Below are positions 35,893 to 44,306 of a DNA stretch of 64,000 nt, in pieces. Numbering within the stretch: position 1 is the first letter of the stretch; each line of letters starts with the position of its first letter. Both the position numbers and the translations under genes were made by a program. The notes beneath the pieces are model-generated. The model was not told where the DNA came from. It did not search any database and worked only from the letters and a program-made list of their open reading frames with translations. Source of the stretch: an uncultured Tateyamaria sp. GTDB lineage: Bacteria; Pseudomonadota; Alphaproteobacteria; Rhodobacterales; Rhodobacteraceae. The stretch spans positions 1 to 64,000 of the forward strand of contig NZ_CANNGP010000002.1 of assembly GCF_947504105.1 (NCBI RefSeq), in the 5' to 3' direction.

Positions 35893-37035
35893 ATGGCTAC
35901 CACTGCTCCGGCCACGCGGCCGGCAAATCCGCATTTTTCCTCTGGCCCTTGCGCCAAACCCCCCACCCATACCCTGACCGCTCTGGCCGACGCGCCTCTT
36001 GGCCGCTCGCACCGTGCCGCCGAAGGCAAGGCGAAGCTGAAGCAAGCGATCGAAGAGACGCGCGAGATCCTCGGCGTCCCCGCTGACTACAAGATCGGCA
36101 TCGTACCCGCCTCCGACACGGGCGCCTATGAAATGGCGATGTGGTCGCTCTTGGGCGAACGGCACGCCGAAATGGTCGCTTGGGAAAGCTTCGGCGCGGG
36201 CTGGGTCACGGACGTGGCCAAGCAGTTGAAAATCGAACACACCGTTCACACCGCCGACTATGGGCAGATCGTGGATATGGCCGCCCTGAATTACGACCAC
36301 GATGTCTGCTTCACCTGGAACGGCACCACGTCGGGCGTGCGGATGGCAAATGGCGACGCGATCCCGGCGGACCGCGCTGGCCTCACGCTCTGCGACGCAA
36401 CCTCCGCCGCCTTCGCGATGGACCTGCCCTGGGACAAGCTCGATGTCACGACATTCAGCTGGCAAAAGGTGCTGGGCGGCGAAGCGGCCCACGGCATGCT
36501 GATCCTGTCCCCGCGCGCCGTTGCCCGACTGGAATCGTACACGCCCGTATGGCCGCTGCCCAAAATCTTTCGGCTGACCAAGGGCGGCAAGCTGATCGAG
36601 GGGATTTTTGTTGGCGAAACCATCAACACACCGTCGATGCTGGCGGTTGAGGATTACCTCTTCTCCCTGAACTGGGCGCGGTCCGTCGGTGGCCTGCAAG
36701 GGCTGATCGGGCGCGCCGAGGCGAACGCGCGAGCGGTCTGGGATTTTTGCGATCAACATGACTGGATCGACAACCTGGCTGTCGACCCCGTGACGCGGTC
36801 GACCACCTCCGTCTGCCTCAAGTTCACCGACGGCCGGATCACCGACGGGGCCCCCTTCGCCAAGGCCATCGCCAAGCGGCTCGCGGATGAAAACGTGGCG
36901 CTCGACATCGGCGGCTACCGCGACGCGCCTCCGGGCCTGCGCATCTGGTGCGGCGGCACGGTCGAGACAGCAGACATCCAAGCAATGCTGCCCTGGCTCG
37001 CCCACGCGTTTGAGACCGAAATCGCGGCGGGCTGA
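35893..37035 (+). CDS. serC: Phosphoserine aminotransferase
   Basis: A 380-aa PLP aminotransferase making 3-phosphoserine from phosphohydroxypyruvate. The PLP lysine is K192 in [24 protein letters not shown] at the N-terminus and the lineage-typical length fit the alphaproteobacterial SerC form. The stop codon sits in the loop of a GGCGGGCT/AGCCCGCC palindrome, so the last residues (AAG) are encoded by repeat sequence. serA follows after 62 bases. Confidence 0.95.
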   Translation: MATTAPATRPANPHFSSGPCAKPPTHTLTALADAPLGRSHRAAEGKAKLKQAIEETREILGVPADYKIGIVPASDTGAYEMAMWSLLGERHAEMVAWESFGAGWVTDVAKQLKIEHTVHTADYGQIVDMAALNYDHDVCFTWNGTTSGVRMANGDAIPADRAGLTLCDATSAAFAMDLPWDKLDVTTFSWQKVLGGEAAHGMLILSPRAVARLESYTPVWPLPKIFRLTKGGKLIEGIFVGETINTPSMLAVEDYLFSLNWARSVGGLQGLIGRAEANARAVWDFCDQHDWIDNLAVDPVTRSTTSVCLKFTDGRITDGAPFAKAIAKRLADENVALDIGGYRDAPPGLRIWCGGTVETADIQAMLPWLAHAFETEIAAG

Positions 37036-37043
37036 AGCCCGCC
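37026..37043 (+). repeat. GGCGG-family palindrome overlapping the serC stop
   Basis: GGCGGGCT-GA-AGCCCGCC, an 8-bp stem with a 2-base loop. The serC TGA spans the loop. Confidence 0.7.
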
Positions 37044-37061
37044 CCACCCCCATCTCCGTAG

Positions 37062-37079
37062 GGCGGGGTTCACCCCGCC
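37062..37079 (+). repeat. GGCGG-family palindrome between serC and serA
   Basis: GTAGGGCGGGGTTCACCCCGCC: 8-bp stem GGCGGGGT / ACCCCGCC around TC. It is identical in core to the copy at 41068-41085. Confidence 0.8.
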
Positions 37080-37097
37080 ACCTGCAAGGACACGAAA

Positions 37098-38690
37098 ATG
37101 CCCAAAGTACTCATCTCCGACAAACTCTCCGACGCTGCCGTCCAAATCTTCCGCGACCGCGGGGTCGAGGTCGACTTCGAACCCGATCTCGGCAAGGACA
37201 AGGACAAGCTGGCCGAAGTGATCGGCCAGTATGACGGCCTCGCCATCCGGTCGGCGACCAAGGTGACCCCAACGATCCTGAAGAACGCGACCAACCTCAA
37301 GGTCATCGGCCGTGCAGGCATCGGCACAGACAACATCGACAAGGACGCGGCCAGCAAAAAGGGCGTGATCGTCATGAACACGCCCTTCGGCAACATGATC
37401 ACGACAGCCGAGCACGCCATCGCCATGATGTTCGCTGTCGCACGGCAAATTCCCGAAGCCAGCTCCTCCACCCACGCAGGAAAATGGGAAAAGTCCAAGT
37501 TCATGGGCACTGAATTGACAGGCAAGACACTCGGTGTGATCGGCGCGGGCAACATCGGCGGCATCGTCTGCGACCGTGCGCGCGGGCTGAAGATGAAAGT
37601 CCTCGCCTACGACCCCTTCCTGGGGGAAGAGAAAGCCGACAAGATGGGCGTCGAAAAGGTCGAACTTGAGGACCTGATCAAGCGCGCCGACTTCATCACC
37701 CTGCACGTGCCCAAAACCGAGCAGACAGCCAACATGATCACCGCCGAACGCATCGCCATGATGAAACCCGGCGTACGCATCATCAACTGCGCGCGCGGTG
37801 GCCTCGTAGACGAAGCGGCTCTCGCCGAAGCGCTCAAATCCGGCCACGTAGCAGGCGCCGCCTTTGACGTCTTCGCCGAAGAACCCGCCAAAGAAAACGC
37901 GCTCTTCAATCTGCCCAACGTCGTCGTCACGCCCCACCTCGGCGCCGCCACGACCGAAGCGCAGGAAAACGTCGCCCTGCAGGTGGCCGAGCAGATGGCG
38001 AACTACCTGCTCACTGGGGCCGTCGAAAACGCACTCAACATGCCATCGGTCACAGCGGAAGAGGCAAAGGTCATGGGCCCTTGGGTCCAGCTGGCCGGTC
38101 ACTTGGGCAGCTTCACCGGCCAGATGACGGACGAGCCGATCAAGGCGATCAACATCCTCTATGACGGCGTCGTCTCCGAAATGAACCTCGACGCGCTGAA
38201 CTGCGGCGTGATCGCGGGCATCATGAAGCGCGCCAACCCGGACGTGAACATGGTCTCGGCCCCTGTGGTCGCCAAGGAACGTGGCATCCAGATCAGCACC
38301 ACGAACCAGGACCAGTCCGGTGCCTTCGAAGGGTACATCAAGATCACCGTCGTCACCGACAAGCGCGAACGCTCCGTCGCGGGCACCGTGTTCTCGGATG
38401 GCAAACCACGCTTCATCCAGATCAAGGGCATCAACATCGATGCCGAGATCGGGGCCAACATGCTCTACACCACGAACGAGGACGTGCCGGGCATCATCGG
38501 CCTTCTGGGCAACACGATGGGCAAGAACGGCGTGAACATCGCGAACTTTACCCTTGGCCGCGCAGCCATCGCGGGCGAAGCTATCGCGCTGCTTTATGTC
38601 GACGATCCGATCCCCACGGACGTGCTGAAAACACTCGAGGGGACAGGCATGTTCACACAGGTCAAACCGCTGGCCTTCGACGTGGCTTGA
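37098..38690 (+). CDS. serA: D-3-phosphoglycerate dehydrogenase (long, ACT-containing)
   Basis: A 530-aa NAD-dependent dehydrogenase committing 3-phosphoglycerate to serine synthesis. The Rossmann motif GVIGAGNIGGIV lies near residue 147, catalytic Arg is in NCARGGLVDEAAL and His in TPHLGAAT. An intervening domain (about 320-450) and a C-terminal ACT domain (TTNEDVPGIIGLLGNTMG) fit the type I form regulated by serine in other bacteria. It likely shares the serC leader. Confidence 0.96.
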   Translation: MPKVLISDKLSDAAVQIFRDRGVEVDFEPDLGKDKDKLAEVIGQYDGLAIRSATKVTPTILKNATNLKVIGRAGIGTDNIDKDAASKKGVIVMNTPFGNMITTAEHAIAMMFAVARQIPEASSSTHAGKWEKSKFMGTELTGKTLGVIGAGNIGGIVCDRARGLKMKVLAYDPFLGEEKADKMGVEKVELEDLIKRADFITLHVPKTEQTANMITAERIAMMKPGVRIINCARGGLVDEAALAEALKSGHVAGAAFDVFAEEPAKENALFNLPNVVVTPHLGAATTEAQENVALQVAEQMANYLLTGAVENALNMPSVTAEEAKVMGPWVQLAGHLGSFTGQMTDEPIKAINILYDGVVSEMNLDALNCGVIAGIMKRANPDVNMVSAPVVAKERGIQISTTNQDQSGAFEGYIKITVVTDKRERSVAGTVFSDGKPRFIQIKGINIDAEIGANMLYTTNEDVPGIIGLLGNTMGKNGVNIANFTLGRAAIAGEAIALLYVDDPIPTDVLKTLEGTGMFTQVKPLAFDVA

Positions 38691-38707
38691 CCCGGGCCTG
38701 ACGCGCG

Positions 38708-38730
38708 GGGCAGAGAACACCTCCGCCTTA
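38708..38730 (+). repeat. Degenerate GGCGG-family palindrome downstream of serA
   Basis: GGGGCAGAGAACACCTCCGCC followed by TTAC. The right arm with its TTAC flank is intact; the left arm has a mismatch. Confidence 0.45.
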
Positions 38731-38784
38731 CGATTGTCACCGAACTGAACTAAAGGCATGGGCGATCCATCTTGGAAGACGCCC

Positions 38785-39519
38785 ATGCCAACGCCAAACG
38801 CCTACATCCTGTGCACAAGCCCCCGCAGCGGCAGCACACTCCTGTGCGCCCTGCTGCGCGACAGTGGCGTTGCAGGCCACCCGAAATCCTACTTCCACCA
38901 ACCGGACCTCGCCAAATGGCGCGCGGGCCTCGACCTTGCGCTGGACACACCGCGCCCGGACATCTTTGCCGAAGCCATCGCGCAGGGGCGTGGCGACACG
39001 GACATCTTCGGCCTCCGCCTCCAACGCCACAGCGCGCCATTCTTCTTTGACCAAGTGCGTGACGCACACCAGAACGCAACAACAGACAAGGCCGCAGTCG
39101 AAGCTCAATTTGGCCCGACTCGCTACATTCACCTGCACCGCAAGGACAAGGTGGCACAGGCCGTATCGCTGGTGCGCGCCAGCCAAAGCGGGCTCTGGCA
39201 TCGCAACGCGGACGGGTCGGAACTGGAACGCACCGCGCCTCCGCAAACACCACAATACGACCACACCGCCATCGCGCAGGAATTAGAGACTGTCACAAAC
39301 TATGACACAGCGTGGGAGGATTGGTTCAAGGCGCAAGGCATCGCACCATTGCGGCTCGACTATGACACACTGTCCGCAGATCCCTCGGGGACGCTGGAAC
39401 AGATTCTCAAAGACCTGAACCTGCCACAGGGCGCACCGGTCCAACCCGCCGTGTCCAAACTCTCCGACGACATCAGCGCAGACTGGATCACCCGCTTCAA
39501 ATCCGAAACGGACGCCTGA
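38785..39519 (+). CDS. Stf0-family sulfotransferase
   Basis: A 244-aa PAPS-dependent sulfotransferase-like protein. The 5'-phosphosulfate-binding loop is CTSPRSGSTLLC at about residues 10-21, and YIHLHRKDKVAQAVSLVRA is the 3'-phosphate-binding segment. Stf0 of mycobacteria sulfates trehalose; the acceptor here is unknown. The start at 38785 has GGAAG upstream; an ATG 9 codons earlier is also in frame. Confidence 0.85.
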   Translation: MPTPNAYILCTSPRSGSTLLCALLRDSGVAGHPKSYFHQPDLAKWRAGLDLALDTPRPDIFAEAIAQGRGDTDIFGLRLQRHSAPFFFDQVRDAHQNATTDKAAVEAQFGPTRYIHLHRKDKVAQAVSLVRASQSGLWHRNADGSELERTAPPQTPQYDHTAIAQELETVTNYDTAWEDWFKAQGIAPLRLDYDTLSADPSGTLEQILKDLNLPQGAPVQPAVSKLSDDISADWITRFKSETDA

Positions 39520-39558
39520 GTGGCTTGCACAACCACGCCCAGCGCCTAAGGTCACCCC

Positions 39559-40185
39559 ATGCCCGGTCTCGACACACTCCTCGCCTTTCTCATCGCCACT
39601 GCGATCTTCGCCTACATCCCCGGCCCCGCCATGCTCTACGCGACGGCGCAAACCCTGGCCCGCGGCGCACGCGCCGGGCTGATGGCCGCATTGGGCATCC
39701 ATGTCGGCGGCTACGTGCACGTGCTGGCGGCGGCCTTTGGTCTTGCCATCCTCTTTGATCTGGTGCCGCCGCTCTATGTCGCGCTGAAGCTGGTCGGTGC
39801 CGCCTACCTGATCTGGCTCGGTGTCCAGATGATCCGCACCCGCAACGCCCGGGTAAACGCCACACCGCAAGGCAACCGCGATCCTGTCCGCGCCTTCCGC
39901 CAAAGCATGACGGTCGAAATCCTGAACCCGAAAACTGCGCTCTTCTTCGTCGCCTTCCTCCCGCAGTTCTCCGACCCCGCCGCAGCGCTCCCGATCTGGG
40001 CGCAACTGCTGATCCTTGGCACGGTGGTAAACATCATCTTCTCCAGCGCAGATCTTGTCTGCGTGGCCCTCGCCCACCGCATATCACGCCTGCTGACGCG
40101 CGCAGACCAGGCCACCGCAAAGGCGAAAGCGCTGGGCGGCTCAATCCTTGTGGGCCTTGGCCTGACCGTCGCCCTTGATCGCTAA
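39559..40185 (+). CDS. LysE/RhtB-family exporter
   Basis: A 208-aa inner-membrane protein with six hydrophobic helices. The family motif IPGPAMLYATAQTLARGARAG lies after helix 1, and NPKTALFFVAFLPQF in the middle. Such proteins export amino acids or derivatives; the substrate is unknown. Confidence 0.88.
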   Translation: MPGLDTLLAFLIATAIFAYIPGPAMLYATAQTLARGARAGLMAALGIHVGGYVHVLAAAFGLAILFDLVPPLYVALKLVGAAYLIWLGVQMIRTRNARVNATPQGNRDPVRAFRQSMTVEILNPKTALFFVAFLPQFSDPAAALPIWAQLLILGTVVNIIFSSADLVCVALAHRISRLLTRADQATAKAKALGGSILVGLGLTVALDR

Positions 40186-40213
40186 AGTTCACTCCCAAAC
40201 ACAAACCCCGTAA

Positions 40214-40232
40214 GGCGGAGGTGTCCTCCGCC
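40214..40232 (+). repeat. GGCGG-family palindrome downstream of the LysE-type gene
   Basis: GTAAGGCGGAGGTGTCCTCCGCC, stem GGCGGAGG / CCTCCGCC with loop TGT. It is nearly identical to the copy at 40978-40996. Confidence 0.8.
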
Positions 40233-40250
40233 CCGCCTGAAAGGCTGCCC

Positions 40251-40976
40251 ATGACACCCACCTATGCCATTGGCGACATCCACGGCCAAAAGGCCGAACT
40301 GGACCGCGTCCTGTCCCTGATTGAAGCAGACGGGGGCAAGAACGCACAGATCGTCTTTCTCGGGGACTACACCGACCGGGGACCCGACAGCCGGGCTGTG
40401 CTTGATACGTTGATCCAAGGACGGGACGCGGGCAGAAACTGGACCTTCCTCAAGGGCAATCACGACCGCATGTTCGAATGGTTCATGGCCAACCCGATCC
40501 GGCACGACCCATATATGATGGTAGAACTCTATTGGCTGCACGACCGGCTGGGCGGCGACACGACACTGGCGTCCTACGGGGTGGATGCCTCGGGACAACG
40601 CCGTGAAAAGGACGTGCAAGCTGATGCAAAGGCCGCGGTGCCCCAAAGCCACCTCGACTTCCTGCGAAGCCTTCAACTGACCCACATCGTCGGCGACCTG
40701 ATGTTCGTGCACGCTGGCATCCGACCCGGTGTGGCACTGACCGATCAGACCGAGGAAGACTTGCTCTGGATCAGGCAGGAATTTCACAACAGCGACGCCG
40801 ACCACCCAAAACTGATCGTACACGGTCACACGCCCGTCGATACGGCAACGCATTACGGCAACCGGATCAACCTTGATACTGGCGCAGGATATGGCCGCCC
40901 CCTGACAGCCGCCGTGTTCGAAGAAGACACAGCTTGGCTTGTGACAGATACGGGACGTCTCCTGCTCAAACCGTAA
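40251..40976 (+). CDS. Calcineurin-like metallophosphoesterase (serine/threonine phosphatase type)
   Basis: A 241-aa protein with the dimetal PPP-family motifs in order: GDIHG (residues 8-12), GDYTDRGPDS, GNHD and, near the end, VHGHTP. It resembles bacterial PP2A-like/diadenosine tetraphosphatase-like enzymes. Substrate unknown. Its TAA stop belongs to the GTAAGGCGG repeat that follows. Confidence 0.9.
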   Translation: MTPTYAIGDIHGQKAELDRVLSLIEADGGKNAQIVFLGDYTDRGPDSRAVLDTLIQGRDAGRNWTFLKGNHDRMFEWFMANPIRHDPYMMVELYWLHDRLGGDTTLASYGVDASGQRREKDVQADAKAAVPQSHLDFLRSLQLTHIVGDLMFVHAGIRPGVALTDQTEEDLLWIRQEFHNSDADHPKLIVHGHTPVDTATHYGNRINLDTGAGYGRPLTAAVFEEDTAWLVTDTGRLLLKP

Positions 40977-40977
40977 G

Positions 40978-40996
40978 GCGGAGGTATCCTCCGCCC
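40978..40996 (+). repeat. GGCGG-family palindrome abutting the phosphoesterase stop
   Basis: GGCGGAGG-TAT-CCTCCGCC. The preceding GTAA of the repeat flank supplies the stop codon of the phosphoesterase gene. Confidence 0.8.
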
Positions 40997-40998
40997 CG

Positions 40999-41016
40999 GC
41001 GCATCAAGATGCGCCT
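40999..41016 (+). repeat. GGCGC variant palindrome
   Basis: GGCGCATC-AA-GATGCGCC followed by TTAC: same size and 3' flank as the other copies, but with a different central sequence on both arms, i.e. compensatory differences. Confidence 0.7.
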
Positions 41017-41067
41017 TACATCCAATCCTGCTGCACGACTGCGCCCTTGGTCATTCTGCGTCAGTAA

Positions 41068-41085
41068 GGCGGGGTTCACCCCGCC
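41068..41085 (+). repeat. GGCGG-family palindrome
   Basis: GTAAGGCGGGGTTCACCCCGCC, stem GGCGGGGT / ACCCCGCC. Confidence 0.8.
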
Positions 41086-41154
41086 ACTGCCTGCGACACA
41101 GCGCCACGGATTAACCTTTCGAATCAGCTATTTAGGCAGAAGGTTCACAAAACA

Positions 41155-41264
41155 CGCAGTTTCGAAGACAAAATGCGCAGTTTCGCCAGACCAATCCGAA
41201 ACCCACCTGTTTCACCCGTGACAAAGATCGCAGTTTCACTGTCAAAATGCGCAGTTTCGCCAGA
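41155..41264 (+). repeat. Phased CGCAGTTTC repeat cluster in the gap after the phosphoesterase gene
   Basis: Two imperfect 36-base units (41155-41190, 41229-41264), each holding two CGCAGTTTC cores 21 bases apart. Cores start at 41155, 41176, 41229 and 41250, all near multiples of one helical turn. No gene is seen in 40977-41326; the rest of this 350-base gap is palindromes and unassigned sequence. Confidence 0.7.
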
Positions 41265-41326
41265 AATAGGGCCACATGCGCACCCTACCGTCTATTCAAG
41301 TCTCCGGTTAACACAGCGCACGGTGC

Positions 41327-42364
41327 TCAGGTCCAATCCAGAACAACCTTACCCGAGGACCCCGATTTCATCGCCGCGAACCCGGCCTCGAACTCCGCCG
41401 CCTTGAACCGATGCGTGATGACCCCCGACACATCCAGCCCGTTCTGCAGCATCGCGATCATCTTGTACCACGTCTCGAAAATCTCGCGCCCGTAGACACC
41501 CTTGATGGTGATCGCCTTGAACACGATCCGGCTCCAATCGACGGGAGATTTTCCGGGCGGAATCCCCAGCATCGCAATGCGCCCACCCATGGTCATCGCC
41601 TCGACCATCTGATCCAGCGCAACCTGGTTTCCCGACATCTCAAGACCCACATCAAACCCCTGCGTCATACCCAGCCCAGACACAATCTCAGTCAGATCCT
41701 GATGCGCGACATTCACCGGAACCACGTCGGCCACGTGGGTGGCGAGGCCCAGTCGGTCGGCGTTCACATCCGTGATCACCACATGCCGCGCGCCAGCGTG
41801 CCGGGCCACGGCAGCGGCCATGATCCCGATCGGACCAGCACCCGTCACCAGCACATCTTCTCCAATCAAATCAAAGGACAAGGCGGTATGCACCGCATTG
41901 CCCAACGGGTCCAGAATGGCGCCGATATCGTCGTCGATCTCATCGGGCAAAGGGACCACATTGAACGCGGGCAAGCGCAGATACTCGGCAAAGGCCCCCT
42001 GCTCGTTCACCCCGATCCCCCGCGTCGCCGGGTCCAGATGGAACTTGCCCGCTCGGCTCTGGCGGGACGTCTTGCCGATCAGATGCCCCTCACCCGAACA
42101 CCGCTGCCCGAGGGCCAGACTATCCACATTCCGACCCATATCCACGATCTCACCCGCGAATTCATGTCCGGTGATCAAAGGCGTCGGAACAGTGGCCGAG
42201 GCCCACTCATCCCAGTTCCAGATATGAATATCGGTCCCGCAAATCCCGGTTTTCTTCACCCGGATCAGCACGTCATCATGCCCGATCTCCGGCACCGGTG
42301 CCTCGACGGACCACAACCCTTCACGGGGATGGGTTTTTTCTAATGCTTTCATCGTGTTGCGCAT
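41327..42364 (-). CDS. tdh: L-threonine 3-dehydrogenase
   Basis: A 345-aa zinc-dependent medium-chain dehydrogenase oxidising threonine to 2-amino-3-ketobutyrate. Catalytic zinc ligands C42 and H67/E68 are present (ICGTDIHIWNWDEWA; TGHEFAGEI), as is the NAD motif GAGPIGIMAAA. The structural-zinc positions expected to be Cys are G97, S100, S103 and D111. Its start overlaps the kbl stop (TGATG); an ATG at 42352 is an equally plausible start. Together with kbl it degrades threonine to glycine and acetyl-CoA. Confidence 0.92.
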   Translation of the reverse strand: MRNTMKALEKTHPREGLWSVEAPVPEIGHDDVLIRVKKTGICGTDIHIWNWDEWASATVPTPLITGHEFAGEIVDMGRNVDSLALGQRCSGEGHLIGKTSRQSRAGKFHLDPATRGIGVNEQGAFAEYLRLPAFNVVPLPDEIDDDIGAILDPLGNAVHTALSFDLIGEDVLVTGAGPIGIMAAAVARHAGARHVVITDVNADRLGLATHVADVVPVNVAHQDLTEIVSGLGMTQGFDVGLEMSGNQVALDQMVEAMTMGGRIAMLGIPPGKSPVDWSRIVFKAITIKGVYGREIFETWYKMIAMLQNGLDVSGVITHRFKAAEFEAGFAAMKSGSSGKVVLDWT

Positions 42365-43548
42365 CAGATCACCCCAACAGCCTTGCCCGCCGTCTCAAAC
42401 GCAGCCAGCCCAAGATCCAGATCGTCCTGGGTCAAAGCCGCATTCATCTGCGTCCGAATACGCGCCTGCCCACGGGGCACAACGGGGAAGAAGAAGCCCG
42501 AGACATAGACACCCTCGTCAAACAACCGCGCCGCCATGTCCTGTGCCAACTGCGCCTCGCCCAACATGACAGGAATAATCGGATGCTCTCCGGGCAGCAG
42601 CTCGAACCCCAACCGCTCCAGCCCTGCGCGCCAAAAGGCTGCGTTGTCAAACAACTGCGCGCGCAAATCGTCGCCCTTTTCCACCAAACGAATGGCCTCG
42701 ATCCCGGCAGCCACAACAGCGGGCGGCAGGGAATTGGAAAACAGGTAGGGCCGCGCACGCTGACGCAACAGGTCAATCACCGGCTGCGGCCCGGCGATGT
42801 AGCCCCCAATCGACCCACCCAGCGCCTTGCCCAGCGTGCCGGTCAGAATATCCACATCCACGCCCGCATGGGCCGGGGTGCCTTCACCCTTCGGCCCCAT
42901 GAACCCGGTCGCATGACAATCATCCACCATCACCAACGCACCGAAATTGCGGGCCAGCGCAGCAATCTCGGGCAGCTTGGCCAGATAGCCGTCCATGGAG
43001 AACACACCATCCGTGGCAATCATGATATGCCGCGCACCATCTGCCTTGGCCGCGCGCAGCTGCTTTTCCAGAGAGTCCATGTCGCTGTTGGCATAGCGAT
43101 AGCGCTTCGCCTTACACAGCCGTATCCCGTCAATGATCGACGCATGGTTCAGTGCGTCCGAGATGACGGCATCCTCCGGTCCCAAGAGCGGTTCGAACAA
43201 ACCGCCATTCGCGTCGAAACAAGCCGCAAACAGGATTGCATCATCCTTGCCTAGAAAGCGGGCCAAACGCTGCTCCAACTCCCGGTGCAAATCCTGTGTG
43301 CCACATATAAACCGGACCGAGGCCATGCCGAACCCGTGTGTGTCCATCGCGCCCTTCGCGGCATCAATCAGAGCGGGGTGATCAGCCAGCCCGAGGTAGT
43401 TATTGGCACAAAGGTTCAACACCTCGCGCCCGCCCACGTCGATCCGCCCACCCTGAGGGGAGGTAATCTCGCGCTCGCGCTTCATCATCCCGTCGGCTTC
43501 GATCTGGGACAGGGTATCGGTCATGTGGGTCAGAAACGCTTGGGTCAT
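42364..43548 (-). CDS. kbl: Glycine C-acetyltransferase (2-amino-3-ketobutyrate CoA ligase)
   Basis: A 394-aa alpha-oxoamine synthase with [17 protein letters not shown] at the N-terminus, [11 protein letters not shown], and the PLP lysine in GTLGKALGG are visible. It cleaves 2-amino-3-ketobutyrate with CoA to glycine and acetyl-CoA, using the Tdh product. AGGAG precedes the ATG. It is first gene of kbl-tdh. Confidence 0.95.
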   Translation of the reverse strand: MTQAFLTHMTDTLSQIEADGMMKREREITSPQGGRIDVGGREVLNLCANNYLGLADHPALIDAAKGAMDTHGFGMASVRFICGTQDLHRELEQRLARFLGKDDAILFAACFDANGGLFEPLLGPEDAVISDALNHASIIDGIRLCKAKRYRYANSDMDSLEKQLRAAKADGARHIMIATDGVFSMDGYLAKLPEIAALARNFGALVMVDDCHATGFMGPKGEGTPAHAGVDVDILTGTLGKALGGSIGGYIAGPQPVIDLLRQRARPYLFSNSLPPAVVAAGIEAIRLVEKGDDLRAQLFDNAAFWRAGLERLGFELLPGEHPIIPVMLGEAQLAQDMAARLFDEGVYVSGFFFPVVPRGQARIRTQMNAALTQDDLDLGLAAFETAGKAVGVI

Positions 43549-43574
43549 GTCTGATGCTCCTTTGCAGGAAAATC

Positions 43575-43645
43575 TAACATACCGGAGGTGATTCCGGTAG
43601 AGCGGATTTCACAATTGCGGACAAAAATCCGTGAAAGCGGATTTG
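43575..43645 (-). promoter_or_regulatory. Structured upstream region of kbl-tdh
   Basis: Two GCGGATTT direct copies (about 43611 and 43637) flank a TTTCAC...GTGAAA inverted pair and a small CGGA-N6-TCCG hairpin. It lies between the XRE-cupin gene stop and the kbl start, so operator sites for that regulator or a weak terminator are plausible. Confidence 0.3.
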
Positions 43646-43648
43646 CGC

Positions 43649-44209
43649 CTAGGCGTCCTGCACCACCAGGAACGCCCGCGCGGGCCGGTCCGCCTCGATC
43701 CGGTGTGGCACATCGGCGGCATAGCGGGCGGTGTCCCCCTGCCCCACTTTCTCTGATGCGCCGCCGCTGGTCACGCGCAGCTTACCCTCGATCACGGTCA
43801 GATGCTCGCGCGCGCCGCGGGCGTGGGGTTGGCTGTCCAGAACACCGCCCTCGACAAAGCGTAGTTCATAGACTTCATGCCGCCCGGCTTCTTCAGGTGG
43901 GCTGAGAATACGAATGGTGCAGCCCGTACCACGGTTTTCAATACTCGGCACATCCGCCGTGCGCAGCACCTCGATCCGTTTCGCAGCGCCTTCGTCAAGC
44001 AAACCAGCAAAATCGACCTGAAGAGCCCGGGTCAGGTTCCAAAGCGTCGCAATCGTGGGCGAAGACTCACCCCGTTCGATCTGGCTCACCATCGACCGGG
44101 ACACGCCCGACAATTTCGCCACTGCGTCCAAGGATAGCCCCTGCGCCCGCCGCGCATCCTTCAGGCGAGTCGGCAAAAGCGACAATATAGCGTCAGTATT
44201 TTCCGTCAT
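43649..44209 (-). CDS. XRE-family regulator with cupin domain
   Basis: A 186-aa protein with an N-terminal HTH (about residues 14-68; LKDARRAQGLSLDAVAKLSGVSRSMVSQIERG) and a C-terminal cupin barrel (about 105-183; PHARGAREHLTVIEGKL). Such regulators sense small metabolites. It lies directly upstream of kbl-tdh in the same direction and probably controls threonine breakdown; this is from context only. Confidence 0.87.
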   Translation of the reverse strand: MTENTDAILSLLPTRLKDARRAQGLSLDAVAKLSGVSRSMVSQIERGESSPTIATLWNLTRALQVDFAGLLDEGAAKRIEVLRTADVPSIENRGTGCTIRILSPPEEAGRHEVYELRFVEGGVLDSQPHARGAREHLTVIEGKLRVTSGGASEKVGQGDTARYAADVPHRIEADRPARAFLVVQDA

Positions 44210-44306
44210 GACGGAGTGATGCCAATGCCGTTGCGTCCAAGTCAAGCCCAAGGGGCTGACATGCAGCTGGCCCGCCGTCATATCAGGACACAAAGGGAGG
44301 ATCATC

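Noticed and set aside
36915-38786. 623-codon minus-strand frame opposite serA
   Set aside because: Antisense shadow of serA; a long open frame caused by GC bias.
41155-41264. CRISPR-like array from the GCAGTTTC repeats
   Set aside because: Only two imperfect 36-base units with a single intervening stretch and internal sub-repeats; no cas genes in the window.
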